Source: Synergistaceae bacterium
GTDB taxonomy: Bacteria; Synergistota; Synergistia; Synergistales; Aminobacteriaceae
Assembly: GCA_031267575.1 (NCBI GenBank)
Contig: JAIRYN010000016.1
Location: 1 to 35,263 of the forward strand
Direction: 5' to 3'
DNA length: 35,263 nt
Shown: positions 1-7,273 of the stretch, one piece after another
Layout of the letters: every line of letters starts with the position of its first letter
Position numbering within the stretch: position 1 is the stretch's first letter
The notes under the pieces: generated by a model
The model's database searches: none
What the model saw: only the letters and a program-made list of their open reading frames with translations
What the model was told of the DNA's origin: nothing
Program-made: the position numbers and the translations under genes

Positions 1-22
1 GGTGGTTGATAGTAAAGTATTG

Positions 23-61
23 AGATAAAGTTAGGATAGTATGTCCAGGAGTGAAATAATT
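23..61. repeat. Left arm of an imperfect 39-bp inverted repeat
   Basis: This stretch matches the reverse complement of 1149-1187 in three blocks of identical order and almost identical spacing: AGATAAAGTT (23-32), GATAGTAT (35-42) and AAATAATT (54-61). The arms enclose about 1.1 kb that carries the tRNA-Glu fragment, a broken gene and the small Cys-rich gene. They could be the ends of a decayed mobile element. No transposase is recognisable between them. Confidence 0.45.
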
Positions 62-263
62 GTGTTGCATGATATTTTATGAATTAAATGAATTATCTGA
101 ATAGGAAAACTATTGTTTATGTACATTGAAAATTTGGCTTTGGGGGTCATATTTTAGAAAGAACCTAAAGCGGTTGGCGAGTATTTAATCGTACCAAAAA
201 CCGTACTATTAGGTTAAGGTATTTTCTAGTAATGCTAGGATTTGCAGTATTTTATATCATTAT

Positions 264-286
264 TTCGAATCCCGCTGGGACCGCCA
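264..286 (+). repeat. Direct repeat of the tRNA-Glu 3' end (attachment-site-like)
   Basis: These 23 bases are identical to the last 23 bases of the intact tRNA-Glu at 5260-5335 (T-loop half, 3' acceptor strand and CCA), in the same orientation. No tRNA 5' part precedes them. Such displaced 3' ends are the usual scar of integrases that insert into tRNA genes. In the usual arrangement the displaced fragment lies downstream of the intact gene, but here it lies upstream of the only visible copy. It may therefore be the far end of an element anchored at another tRNA-Glu left of the window, or a product of rearrangement. No integrase is visible. Confidence 0.75.
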
Positions 287-607
287 GTTGTTACAAATAC
301 TACAGTAGAAGAATATCTTCGTATAGACGTATGGGAAACCGAGTGGGATATCCTCGAACGTAAATTATACGCAGAATGGTTAAGTGTGCACAAAAATATC
401 CAGCGCGATAATGTGTCTCAAAACTCGCAGGGGTCGAATATGAATATATCAAAAATGAATTGCTGGAAGAAGTACAGGCTTGTCAAAAAGAACTACTCCT
501 TTATCGTGCTGAACTGGAATGTAAATTTGGGATCATTTTTCTGATGACCTTTAGTTTTCCTGCATTTTATTCCAGCGATGTCGATTGCTTATTTTATACC
601 TCTGTTT
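287..607 (+). pseudogene. Frameshifted remnant of an unrecognised gene
   Basis: Two reading frames together read like one protein. The first runs from just after the tRNA fragment and includes the residues TEWDILERKLYAEW. The second, one frame away, begins near 412 and includes GVEYEYIKNELLEEVQ, ending at a stop near 607. A single-base indel near 418-426 would join them. The upstream part of the first frame merely reads through the tRNA fragment, so the true start is missing. The composition is AT-rich, like the rest of the island. I do not recognise a family. It was probably inactivated when or after the island arrived. Confidence 0.4.
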
Positions 608-691
608 GAGAGAATCCCGAAAGATTACGCTAAAGCGATGAGCGATGAGAAAGCCACACGTAGGCTTGGACACCATCAGAGGATAACAACG

Positions 692-1102
692 ATGCCGAAA
701 GTAAAATGCGCTCATTCTCACCAAAAAACGGTTCAGAGAAAATGTCTCGTAGTTGGAGGGTATATCTGTTCTTTTTGTTGTGATTCCAATTTATTGAAAG
801 AAAATTTATTGAAAGAATTTGACTGTCCTACTGACTGTGATTACCTTGGAAACGAAAGTTTCTATCAAGAATCCCAGCAGGGAAAAGAATTCAGAAAGCT
901 ATTGGCAAGCGTTCCTTGTGGACAATTCGATGATATACTTCGGGATACCAGATACTTGGAGATTGCGTTTGAAATTGAAAAGAATGCAGCCGCTGCTTAT
1001 GCTAATGGTATCTATGCTTTGAACGATGAGGAAGTCAAAGAAGCGTATTACGAGACATACCATAAAAGATGTCGAATTCACTCAGGGATTGCAAGAAAAT
1101 AA
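692..1102 (+). CDS. Small Cys-rich putative zinc-binding protein
   Basis: This encodes 136 aa beginning MPKVKCAHSHQK. The ATG at 692 is preceded by AGAGG at a suitable distance. An upstream in-frame ATG at 578 lacks a Shine-Dalgarno and would run into the gene remnant. The first 55 residues hold a dense Cys/His cluster (C-x-H, RKC, C-x2-CC, then CPTDC followed by Y-L), which should bind zinc or an Fe-S cluster. The rest is predicted mainly helical and ends in a basic tail. Bases 788-817 are an exact 15-bp tandem duplication that inserts a second NLLKE in frame inside the Cys cluster. No named family is claimed. It is the only intact small gene of the island, and its role is unknown. Confidence 0.6.
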   Translation: MPKVKCAHSHQKTVQRKCLVVGGYICSFCCDSNLLKENLLKEFDCPTDCDYLGNESFYQESQQGKEFRKLLASVPCGQFDDILRDTRYLEIAFEIEKNAAAAYANGIYALNDEEVKEAYYETYHKRCRIHSGIARK

Positions 1103-1148
1103 ACCTTACAAGTTATCCTAAATTTTTATATTAATATAGTGGAGGTGT

Positions 1149-1187
1149 AATTATTTTCCATGTATCCAATACTATCAAACTTTATCT
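1149..1187. repeat. Right arm of the imperfect 39-bp inverted repeat
   Basis: This is the partner of 23-61. The reverse-complement blocks AATTATTT, ATACTATC and AACTTTATCT sit in mirrored order with gaps of 12 and 1 bases, against 11 and 2 in the left arm. It lies between the small Cys-rich gene and the first large exported-protein gene. The arm may be an element end or part of the promoter region of the following gene. Confidence 0.45.
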
Positions 1188-1274
1188 TAACTTGCCAAGA
1201 TTATTTTTTTGTAATCCCTTAGTAAAAACAATGCAGGCTTTAAATGCCTTCAAATGCCTTCAAAGGAGGTTTTC

Positions 1275-3035
1275 ATGTCTACTGAGAACAAGCAATGTAA
1301 ATTGGCTATATTACGGGTTTCAATAGTTTGTGTGTTTTTGCTTTTCATGTTTACGCCTTGCTCAGAAGCTTTGGACGTGAGAACAGCAAAAGAGCTTAAA
1401 GAAGCGTTTGAAGATAAAAAAATCACAGATGTTCGAATCATATCTTCTATTGAGGGTAATTTTATTATCCCCAAGTGGGTGTCATCTCTTATAGGTGCTT
1501 TTGACAAAGAAATAGTCATTACACCTGAAGATGTAAAAAAACCTGTTTTCGATGCAAATAGTGGACTATATGGGGCTAGCGATACTTTGAAAATTAGTAA
1601 TCTTACTATTGTATGTGATGGTGATAAAAGTAATATGAATGTGGGTATCAATCTCAATTCATTGACAAAACAAGTTTATGTAGAAAAAGTAATTTTTAAA
1701 GGGAAAGCCGACAGCAAAAAAAATATTTCTGGAATTTATCCAAGTAACAACGCAAGTTTACGAGATTGTACTTTTGAGAACCTAACGTGGGGGGTTTATG
1801 CTATCTCAGGTTCCAATTCTATATATGATATCAGTATTACAAGTTCTTCTTTCCAAAACGTCGCCCAAGCATTCGCGGCAAATGAAGAGAGGGGAAAGGT
1901 TAATATAGTCAATGGAAAAGGACAAAAACTTTACTCTTGGATATTTCTCCACAAGGCAGGAAGTATGACAGTCACTATAGATCAGGCATCAATTAATAAC
2001 ACGTCCAATGCTGGTTTTGCACATAGATATTTGGATAAACAAGGATATGACCGTCGTGGAGAAAAAACGGAAATATCTAAGTATATAGATGACTATGATC
2101 AAAAAAAAGATTCTCTGCGCAATGATCCATTTATTGACAATACTTACATTCAGAGTATTAAAAGACAAAATGACTATGATGCTGCGTTAGTTCAGTTGAA
2201 ACGCGAACTACAAAACGAATTAAGAGAGATTGATTTTAGCGATAGCGATGCTTTCGATATGCAACTTCATATCCGCCGTAGTATTACTCTTTATTATCTT
2301 TTGGCCGACTGTCTAAGCGATTTTGATTGGGAAGCAAGTGTTAAGCGTTTTATTTCCGATGAGACACTGCGAAAAGCAATTTTATATCAGTGTTTATGGA
2401 GTTATGATCAGTTGGCAATGCTAGAATTGAGTACTCCTAATATCTTTTGGGGGAATAGCGATAACATGCGCACTGTCTTTACAAAGTTCGATGTTTCTCT
2501 GGCAGACAGGATTTTTAGAGATAATCTTTATATCTTCCGCGACTGGCTGGAAGCTCTAGCTGGCACTGAAAAATTAATGGAGAAGTTGAAAACAGACGCA
2601 GAAGGTTATTTTGAAGACGTTGAATATATCAGAGACCTCAAAGTCATTCTACGCAAAATCTATGATCTGCAAATTGTTGCTTCTCGTCTTGTCCGTGTAG
2701 CGTTTTTCGATATACCGATGCAAACGGCCTTTACTATAAGTTATAGTAAAACGGTGGAATCCGTAAAAGATAACAAAGGTCTCTTTGGCAGCCTTTCTGA
2801 CAAAGGAAAGGATCGTATTATTCAAATTGCAAGAGAAATTGCTCCTTTTTATACCGTTTCACAACAATTGTGTATATTGAATTCCACCAATGATTTACGC
2901 ATGGAACTAATACGAGAATGGAAAACGGCGTTGAAAAAAGATAGTGACGAAGAAATGAAGACCTATCTTGCAACTGACGCAGACATTATGCGAGAAGCAG
3001 AACGTATTGAGAAATTTTACCATAGTTGGAGATGA
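1275..3035 (+). CDS. Exported beta-helix-like protein, unknown function
   Basis: This encodes 586 aa. The ATG at 1275 follows a strong AAAGGAGG (1262-1269); an in-frame ATG at 1254 lies before that site and is rejected. Residues 1-32 form a signal peptide with a hydrophobic core and an A-type cleavage site (SEA, then LD). Residues of about 35-235 contain repeated short beta strands with Asn/Ser turns (for example ISNLTIV, NASLRDCTFENL, IYDISITSSSF). This resembles a right-handed parallel beta-helix of the pectate-lyase type. The C-terminal 350 residues are highly charged and helical with no recognised motif. The gene ends 2 bases before the next exported-protein gene, so the two are surely one operon. 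The AT-rich codon use differs from the housekeeping genes to the right. No catalytic residues can be assigned. Confidence 0.8.
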   Translation: MSTENKQCKLAILRVSIVCVFLLFMFTPCSEALDVRTAKELKEAFEDKKITDVRIISSIEGNFIIPKWVSSLIGAFDKEIVITPEDVKKPVFDANSGLYGASDTLKISNLTIVCDGDKSNMNVGINLNSLTKQVYVEKVIFKGKADSKKNISGIYPSNNASLRDCTFENLTWGVYAISGSNSIYDISITSSSFQNVAQAFAANEERGKVNIVNGKGQKLYSWIFLHKAGSMTVTIDQASINNTSNAGFAHRYLDKQGYDRRGEKTEISKYIDDYDQKKDSLRNDPFIDNTYIQSIKRQNDYDAALVQLKRELQNELREIDFSDSDAFDMQLHIRRSITLYYLLADCLSDFDWEASVKRFISDETLRKAILYQCLWSYDQLAMLELSTPNIFWGNSDNMRTVFTKFDVSLADRIFRDNLYIFRDWLEALAGTEKLMEKLKTDAEGYFEDVEYIRDLKVILRKIYDLQIVASRLVRVAFFDIPMQTAFTISYSKTVESVKDNKGLFGSLSDKGKDRIIQIAREIAPFYTVSQQLCILNSTNDLRMELIREWKTALKKDSDEEMKTYLATDADIMREAERIEKFYHSWR

Positions 3036-3037
3036 AA

Positions 3038-4774
3038 ATGAAAAAGTTTAAAAATGATGTTTGGGGGATATTGCGAGTCTTTTTCGTTATTTTTTGTTGT
3101 CTAACTTGGGGATTTCCGGCTTATGGATTACCTGAACAAGGACATACAGCGCTAGCGAATAAATATATTTGGGGATTGACTACCGAAGCGAGTAAGAATA
3201 TCCATTCAGCTATTATTGATAAAGTGCCTTGGCGAAATAGTACTGGGACAATGAATCATCGAGAACTCTGGGGGCATTCCGATGATTGGTTTTATAAAGG
3301 GAAATTGCCGAAGGAAGCTGTTTTGAAAGATATTTGTAGAGTTATTGGTGAAGAGAATCCCCAATGGACGGTTCAAGAGGTTGAGAAATATTCTCTGAAA
3401 CGCTATCGTGAACTTGTTTCTCAATCTGGTCAAGAGCGTATAGCAGAAGAATTACAGAAACATTTTTCGTTCCTCTCCCGTAAAGAAGCGATGGCTGTAG
3501 CAGAACAGGCTCATGCTGCTCATATTGTGGGAGATGCGAAAACGGCAGAAGGGGCAAAACTGAATAATATTCACAGAGTCCAAGATACATTAAGGCATCC
3601 ACCTCTTGAAGCTATAAGTGCAGAAAACAAAATGAATCTTGATTTCACAATGCGTAATGTTGCAATGAACGGGAAAGATTTTTCTCCTGCTGTATTTATA
3701 GGAGGAGCACCCAATTTTGAACGTCTTAAAGTTGAAGGTTTTATGCGTGATCAGGGGCTGAAAATGTATAACCCCCCCAACAAAGAGAACATCGGCGTAG
3801 TTTTTGAGGGGCGTAATTATCTTTACAAAATGGATCACGGAGACATCAGAAAAGCTCTAACACAAGCGAATAATAGTGAATTAAGGATTATACTTCCAGA
3901 CGATGAGTATAATAAATTCATTTCAAATTCCCGTAATGCAGATATAGTAGATAGGGTTATTCCTGAGTCCATGGTAACAGGAAAATCTAACACAATAAAA
4001 AATAGCCAGTTAATTCTTCAAAACGAAGTACAAGCCAAAGCAGATGAAATAGCAGCATCTCAAAAAGATTTTATTGCTAATGTTCGTAAAAGCATAATAA
4101 GTAAAGCTGCTCCCTATATGCTGGGTGGAGCGATAATGGCTATCTCTGGAAATTGGGATGTGCTTAATGCGGCTTATCAAGGTGAAGAAGAATGGGAGAA
4201 AGCTCTTAAACGTACAGCAACTGATTTTGCAGGATATACCGTTACCCCGATGATGATTGATGGCGTGTTAGCCAAAGCAGGAAATAACGTAGCGGTTATG
4301 GTACCTCTGAAAAATGCCGGTTTAGGTTATACAATAGGCTATTTTGCTTGGGGAAGTGGGAAAGAATACTTCACCTTCCAAACTGGAGATATTACCTATG
4401 AAGAGATGCTGGAACGCCTCGAAAATCGTGGGAAGGGAGCCGTAGCCCAGGGAGCTATGATTCCCGCCAATATGCTCGTCTTAAAAATTTTCGGTGGAGG
4501 AGCAGCTTGGGTTGTTCCGGTTGTCATTATTAGTGGAGGATATGTTTGGCAAAGAGGGACAAAGTGGTACCAGAATAAAATATGGGAACAGACGGTTTAC
4601 ATGGATGATGTACTTGCTATTTTAGGGCCAGATTTAGTGGAAGACTTCACATTGCTTACTCCAGAAAGAAGAGATTCATTGGCTGAACCCGAACGAAGAT
4701 TTTCCTTTGCTGAACCTGAACGAAGAGATTCTTTGGCAGAGCCAGAACGTCGATCTAATTTCCTTGATCCATGA
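3038..4774 (+). CDS. Exported protein with HxxHxxxD motif and C-terminal PERR repeats
   Basis: This encodes 578 aa. I chose the ATG at 3038 because GGAG (3028-3031) lies 6 bases upstream; the TTG at 3026 and the ATG at 3032 overlap that site. Residues 1-30 are a signal peptide. The N-terminal domain has H36 and, at 159-166, an H-A-A-H-I-V-G-D string. This is loosely like metal ligands of the S1/P1 nuclease and phospholipase C superfamily, but it is too weak to name an enzyme. Two hydrophobic, glycine-rich segments (around residues 350-370 and 485-505) could cross or insert into a membrane. The last 40 residues are four 9-aa repeats of PERRDSLAE type. It is co-transcribed with the beta-helix protein, so the products probably act together at the cell surface or outside. 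Function unknown. Confidence 0.8.
   Translation: MKKFKNDVWGILRVFFVIFCCLTWGFPAYGLPEQGHTALANKYIWGLTTEASKNIHSAIIDKVPWRNSTGTMNHRELWGHSDDWFYKGKLPKEAVLKDICRVIGEENPQWTVQEVEKYSLKRYRELVSQSGQERIAEELQKHFSFLSRKEAMAVAEQAHAAHIVGDAKTAEGAKLNNIHRVQDTLRHPPLEAISAENKMNLDFTMRNVAMNGKDFSPAVFIGGAPNFERLKVEGFMRDQGLKMYNPPNKENIGVVFEGRNYLYKMDHGDIRKALTQANNSELRIILPDDEYNKFISNSRNADIVDRVIPESMVTGKSNTIKNSQLILQNEVQAKADEIAASQKDFIANVRKSIISKAAPYMLGGAIMAISGNWDVLNAAYQGEEEWEKALKRTATDFAGYTVTPMMIDGVLAKAGNNVAVMVPLKNAGLGYTIGYFAWGSGKEYFTFQTGDITYEEMLERLENRGKGAVAQGAMIPANMLVLKIFGGGAAWVVPVVIISGGYVWQRGTKWYQNKIWEQTVYMDDVLAILGPDLVEDFTLLTPERRDSLAEPERRFSFAEPERRDSLAEPERRSNFLDP
4661..4768 (+). repeat. Four 27-bp coding repeats (PERRDSLAE type)
   Basis: The units are 4661-4687, 4688-4714, 4715-4741 and 4742-4768. 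They encode PERRDSLAE, PERRFSFAE, PERRDSLAE and PERRSNFLD. They form the charged C-terminal tail of the second exported protein. The unit length is a multiple of three, so copy number can change without loss of frame. Confidence 0.85.
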
Positions 4775-4805
4775 GATTTATCCATGAGATTTATCCATGA
4801 AATTT
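4771..4805 (+). repeat. 13-bp tandem repeat over the stop codon
   Basis: ATGAGATTTATCC occurs exactly twice (4771-4783, 4784-4796), followed by a partial third copy (4797-4805). The first copy contains the stop codon of the exported-protein gene. Confidence 0.85.
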
Positions 4806-4836
4806 TAATATAACATCAACTATCACTTTGAATCCG

Positions 4837-4876
4837 AGGCCGCTTATCCTTTCCCAATCAGGATAACGGCCTTTTT
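4837..4876 (+). terminator. Rho-independent terminator of the exported-protein operon
   Basis: GGCCG and TTATCC on the left pair with GGATAA and CGGCC on the right, with one bulged C. A run of five T follows at 4872-4876. It sits about 60 bases after the operon's last stop codon. Confidence 0.85.
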
Positions 4877-5178
4877 GTATGGTCTGCTATAATCTTCTCG
4901 TAGGTGGAGATGAAAATCTCCGAGGAAGGAATGCCGATGGTCTAATGTGGTTTTATTGACAAAAGAGATTAATGTAATAAAGAGATTAATGTAATATGGA
5001 TTCCTGAAGAATATTTGGATACGATTCATTCAGGTTTAAATACGATTTATTCAGGTTTAAAAATGATGAATTGATACATGAAACTTGAAAATTGATGGAT
5101 CATGAGAGACTTTTCGACTCCGTAGTTTCTGGATATGGATTATTAAAATCGGTGAGTTGAGTAAGAGATTTATTCTAT
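4877..5178. other. Gene-free right end of the island with short tandem duplications
   Basis: I see no gene here. The stretch is AT-rich and holds two near-perfect duplications: a 17-bp unit repeated at 4962-4978 and 4979-4995, and a 21-bp unit at 5020-5040 and 5041-5061 with one mismatch. It separates the terminator from the damaged tRNA-Lys. Confidence 0.7.
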
Positions 5179-5254
5179 GAGTCTAGCTTTCAAAAAGACG
5201 AACCGGTGACTTTTAATCCGGGTGTCGAGGGTTCAAGTCCCTCACGGCTCACCA
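5179..5254 (+). pseudogene. tRNA-Lys(TTT) remnant with degenerate 5' half
   Basis: The 3' half is clearly a tRNA: loop CTTTTAA with anticodon TTT, the right half of an anticodon stem (TCCGG), a perfect T arm (GAGGG/CCCTC), 3' acceptor strand ACGGCTC, discriminator A and CCA. The 5' half does not fit. The acceptor partner should be GAGCCGT but reads GAGTCTA, no D arm forms, and two extra bases (TG) interrupt the left anticodon stem. The distance from the GAG to CCA is still 76 bases. It is either a decayed gene or a displaced 3' end left by integration at another tRNA-Lys. The tRNA-Glu begins 5 bases downstream. Confidence 0.75.
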
Positions 5255-5259
5255 AGCGC

Positions 5260-5335
5260 GGTCCCATCGTCTAGGGGCCTAAGACACAGCCCTTTCAAGG
5301 CTGTGGCGTGGGTTCGAATCCCGCTGGGACCGCCA
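5260..5335 (+). tRNA. tRNA-Glu(TTC)
   Basis: This is a complete 76-base cloverleaf with encoded CCA. The acceptor pairs GGTCCCA with TGGGACC. The anticodon stem CAGCC/GGCTG encloses CTTTCAA, giving anticodon TTC. A normal T arm with GTTCGAATC follows. Its last 23 bases recur at 264-286. It forms the right border of the AT-rich region and lies directly behind the tRNA-Lys remnant, so the pair was probably once a tRNA-Lys/tRNA-Glu transcription unit. Confidence 0.97.
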
Positions 5336-5372
5336 AATATTATCAAGTATTATAAACAGGATTACAGAGATC

Positions 5373-5397
5373 ACCTGCTGAGAAAGACAGGTTTTTT
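5373..5397 (+). terminator. Probable terminator after tRNA-Glu
   Basis: ACCTG pairs with CAGGT around a 10-base loop, followed by a run of T (5392-5397). The stem is short, but its position shortly after the tRNA suits a tRNA terminator. Confidence 0.5.
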
Positions 5398-5649
5398 GTT
5401 GTCATATTTGGGTATATATTTCCGTCTATGTGACAATAGGGGAGTGAACGTCCGATTTCTCGACATAAAAAGTTCATTGCTGAACTTCAAAACAACGCAA
5501 TAAAAAACGTTCGGGTAGTCCTTGGGCGCGAAGATCTCTTTGAGGTTGTTCGCGCCCATGTTTTTTGTTGATTGGAAGGAGTTTTTAAAATTTTAGTAGG
5601 GAGGCCGTGTCCAAGTCATAAACGCGTCGCGTAGTCAGGAGGTGGTTTC
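5398..5649. other. Spacer with a possible decayed coding fragment
   Basis: There is no intact gene. One plus frame from about 5440 to 5570 reads like protein (for example NVRVVLGREDLFEVVRAHV), has no start codon with a ribosome site, and ends just after a strong hairpin. A 7-bp palindrome, AAGTTCA/TGAACTT, lies at 5470-5487. A good ribosome site for the regulator gene (AGGAGG) closes the spacer. Confidence 0.4.
5524..5564 (+). terminator. Hairpin with T-run upstream of the WYL regulator
   Basis: GGGCGCGAA (5524-5532) pairs perfectly with TTCGCGCCC (5549-5557), and ATG plus six T follow. It looks like a strong rho-independent terminator, although no intact gene lies just before it. It may belong to the decayed fragment or stop tRNA read-through. 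Confidence 0.65.
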
Positions 5650-6564
5650 ATGCAAATCAATAGACTTTTCGGCATCGTGTATATTTTGATGAACAGAAAG
5701 GCGACTGCCAAAGAACTGGCCAAACGTTTCGAGGTGTCTGTCCGAACGATTTACCGGGATATCGAGGTGTTATCGTCCACCGACATTCCGATTTATACGG
5801 CGCGGGGAAAGGGTGGTGGAATTAACCTGATAGACGGTTATACCTTGGATAAATCCATTCTGTCGGAGAGCGAACAGACGGAAATACTCCTTGCTTTGCA
5901 GAGTTTATCGGCCACACAATATCCAGCGATAGATAAAATCATACGTAAGCTAAGCAGCCTCTTCAAGAAAGAAGATCTCCAGTGGATCGATGTCGATTTT
6001 TCTTTATGGGGCGCCGACAAAAACACAAATATTTTCAACCTGCTGAAAGCCGCTATCGTCGAACGTCGGGTAATATGTTTTGAATACTATAATTCTTTGG
6101 GCGAACGAAGCGGGCGGAAAGTCCGGCCTGTAAAGTTGGTTTTCAAGCACAATTCCTGGTATTTGAAGGCATTCTGTCTGTTAAGAAATGAATGGCGAAC
6201 TTTCAAGATATCGAGAATGTACGGGATACACAAAACCGAAGAATTTTTCAGTGATATCCCTGCTGAAACATTGCTGAAAGGAGTGTCAAAATCCCTGTCG
6301 GCTACGTGGGTCGAAGTGTGCATGAGGATAGCTCCCGAGGGGGCTTACAGAGTCTTTGACGACTTCGAAAAAAACGAAGTCAAAAAAAATCCGGACGGTT
6401 CTTTCACGGCTATATCGTTTTTTCCGGAAGGAGAATGGCTGTTCAACCACATCCTTTCTTACGGCGTTTTGGGCGAGGTTATTTCACCGGAACACATCCG
6501 CAACGGCGTCCTGAAAAGATTGAAAGACAACATCAAGAAATACGAAATCGAGAAATACGAATGA
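5650..6564 (+). CDS. HTH/WYL-domain transcriptional regulator (YafY-like)
   Basis: This encodes 304 aa from an ATG with AGGAGG just upstream. Residues 5-60 are a winged HTH of the HTH_11 type (TAKELAKRFEVSVRTIYRDI). Residues of about 135-200 form a WYL domain containing the literal W-Y-L at 170-172, and a C-terminal extension (WCX-like) follows. WYL regulators bind DNA and sense ligands, often nucleic acids or nucleotides. The neighbour 129 bases downstream, on the same strand, is a nitroreductase. Regulators of this family often stand beside the enzyme gene they control, so that gene is a reasonable inferred target. An inverted repeat GATAAC/GTTATC in the spacer could be an operator, but this is weak. 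Confidence 0.9.
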   Translation: MQINRLFGIVYILMNRKATAKELAKRFEVSVRTIYRDIEVLSSTDIPIYTARGKGGGINLIDGYTLDKSILSESEQTEILLALQSLSATQYPAIDKIIRKLSSLFKKEDLQWIDVDFSLWGADKNTNIFNLLKAAIVERRVICFEYYNSLGERSGRKVRPVKLVFKHNSWYLKAFCLLRNEWRTFKISRMYGIHKTEEFFSDIPAETLLKGVSKSLSATWVEVCMRIAPEGAYRVFDDFEKNEVKKNPDGSFTAISFFPEGEWLFNHILSYGVLGEVISPEHIRNGVLKRLKDNIKKYEIEKYE

Positions 6565-6575
6565 GGTCGCTTTCA

Positions 6576-6602
6576 ATTGTCTCGATTGTCTCGATTGTCT
6601 CG
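6576..6602 (+). repeat. Three exact 9-bp tandem repeats
   Basis: ATTGTCTCG is repeated at 6576-6584, 6585-6593 and 6594-6602, just after the stop of the WYL regulator. Confidence 0.9.
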
Positions 6603-6692
6603 GCCAAATAACGATAACTTGCCATAATGCCGTCAGGTTATCCCCTGTATATTCAGATTATGACATCGCGTCAAAAATAGGAGGGACTTGAA

Positions 6693-7226
6693 ATGGACGA
6701 TTTTTTAGATCTCTGCAAAAAACGGCAAAGCTGCCGGAAATTTTCTTCGCAGCCGGTCGAACATGAAAAATTGGCGCTATGCGCGGAAGCGGGACGTTTG
6801 GCGCATTCCGGATGCAACGCTCAACCGTGGAGCTTTGTTGTCGTCGAAACTCCAGACAAAGTCGCCAAGGTAGGGAGGTTATGTCAACAGCTCAACCAAA
6901 ATGCCTACATTGGCGACGCGAGCGCGTTCATCGTCATTTTGGAAGAACATGCCGTTTTAAGCCCGGTCATTCGCTGCTTTATCGACAGTCAGTACTACGC
7001 GAAAGGCGACCTGGGCGCGGCCACGGCCTATGTTTGCCTGGAAGCCGCGACGCAAAATTTGGTAAGCTGTATCGTCGGCATCTATGACCGGGAAAAAATA
7101 TGCGCGTTGCTGAATATCCCGATGGAAAAGCAGTTCGGGGCCGTCATCGCGCTCGGATACCCTGCGGACAACTCTATCCGGTCCAAAATAAGAAAACCGT
7201 TTGAGGACATCGTCCGATTTCTCTGA
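6693..7226 (+). CDS. Nitroreductase-family FMN oxidoreductase
   Basis: This encodes 177 aa, a normal length for the short nitroreductases. The ATG at 6693 follows AGGAGGG. The family signature is clear: RQSCRKFSSQPV at 11-22 (phosphate contact of FMN), NAQPW at 42-46, a Gly/Ala-rich central helix (GDLGAATAYVCLEA), and a C-terminal ALGYPAD segment. These flavoproteins use NAD(P)H to reduce nitro groups, quinones or other small acceptors in the cytoplasm. The physiological substrate cannot be told from sequence. It lies downstream of a WYL regulator that may control it, and converges on mfd. Confidence 0.92.
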   Translation: MDDFLDLCKKRQSCRKFSSQPVEHEKLALCAEAGRLAHSGCNAQPWSFVVVETPDKVAKVGRLCQQLNQNAYIGDASAFIVILEEHAVLSPVIRCFIDSQYYAKGDLGAATAYVCLEAATQNLVSCIVGIYDREKICALLNIPMEKQFGAVIALGYPADNSIRSKIRKPFEDIVRFL

Positions 7227-7241
7227 CGGCCAACGGGGAGC

Positions 7242-7273
7242 GAAGGTAGAGACGGCTGTACGCCTCTACCTTC
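7242..7273. repeat. GTAGAG-type palindrome between nitroreductase and mfd
   Basis: GAAGGTAGAG (7242-7251) pairs perfectly with CTCTACCTTC (7264-7273) around a 12-base loop. It covers the last codons and the TAG stop of mfd. It shares the GTAGAG/CTCTAC arms of the two palindromes near 25.4 and 25.6 kb. Between two convergent genes it could also slow transcription from both sides, but there is no T-run. Confidence 0.6.

Noticed and set aside
242-544. Open frame of 100 codons at the left edge as an intact gene
   Set aside because: Its first 15 codons run through the tRNA-Glu fragment, it has no ribosome site, and the protein-like part switches frame near 420.
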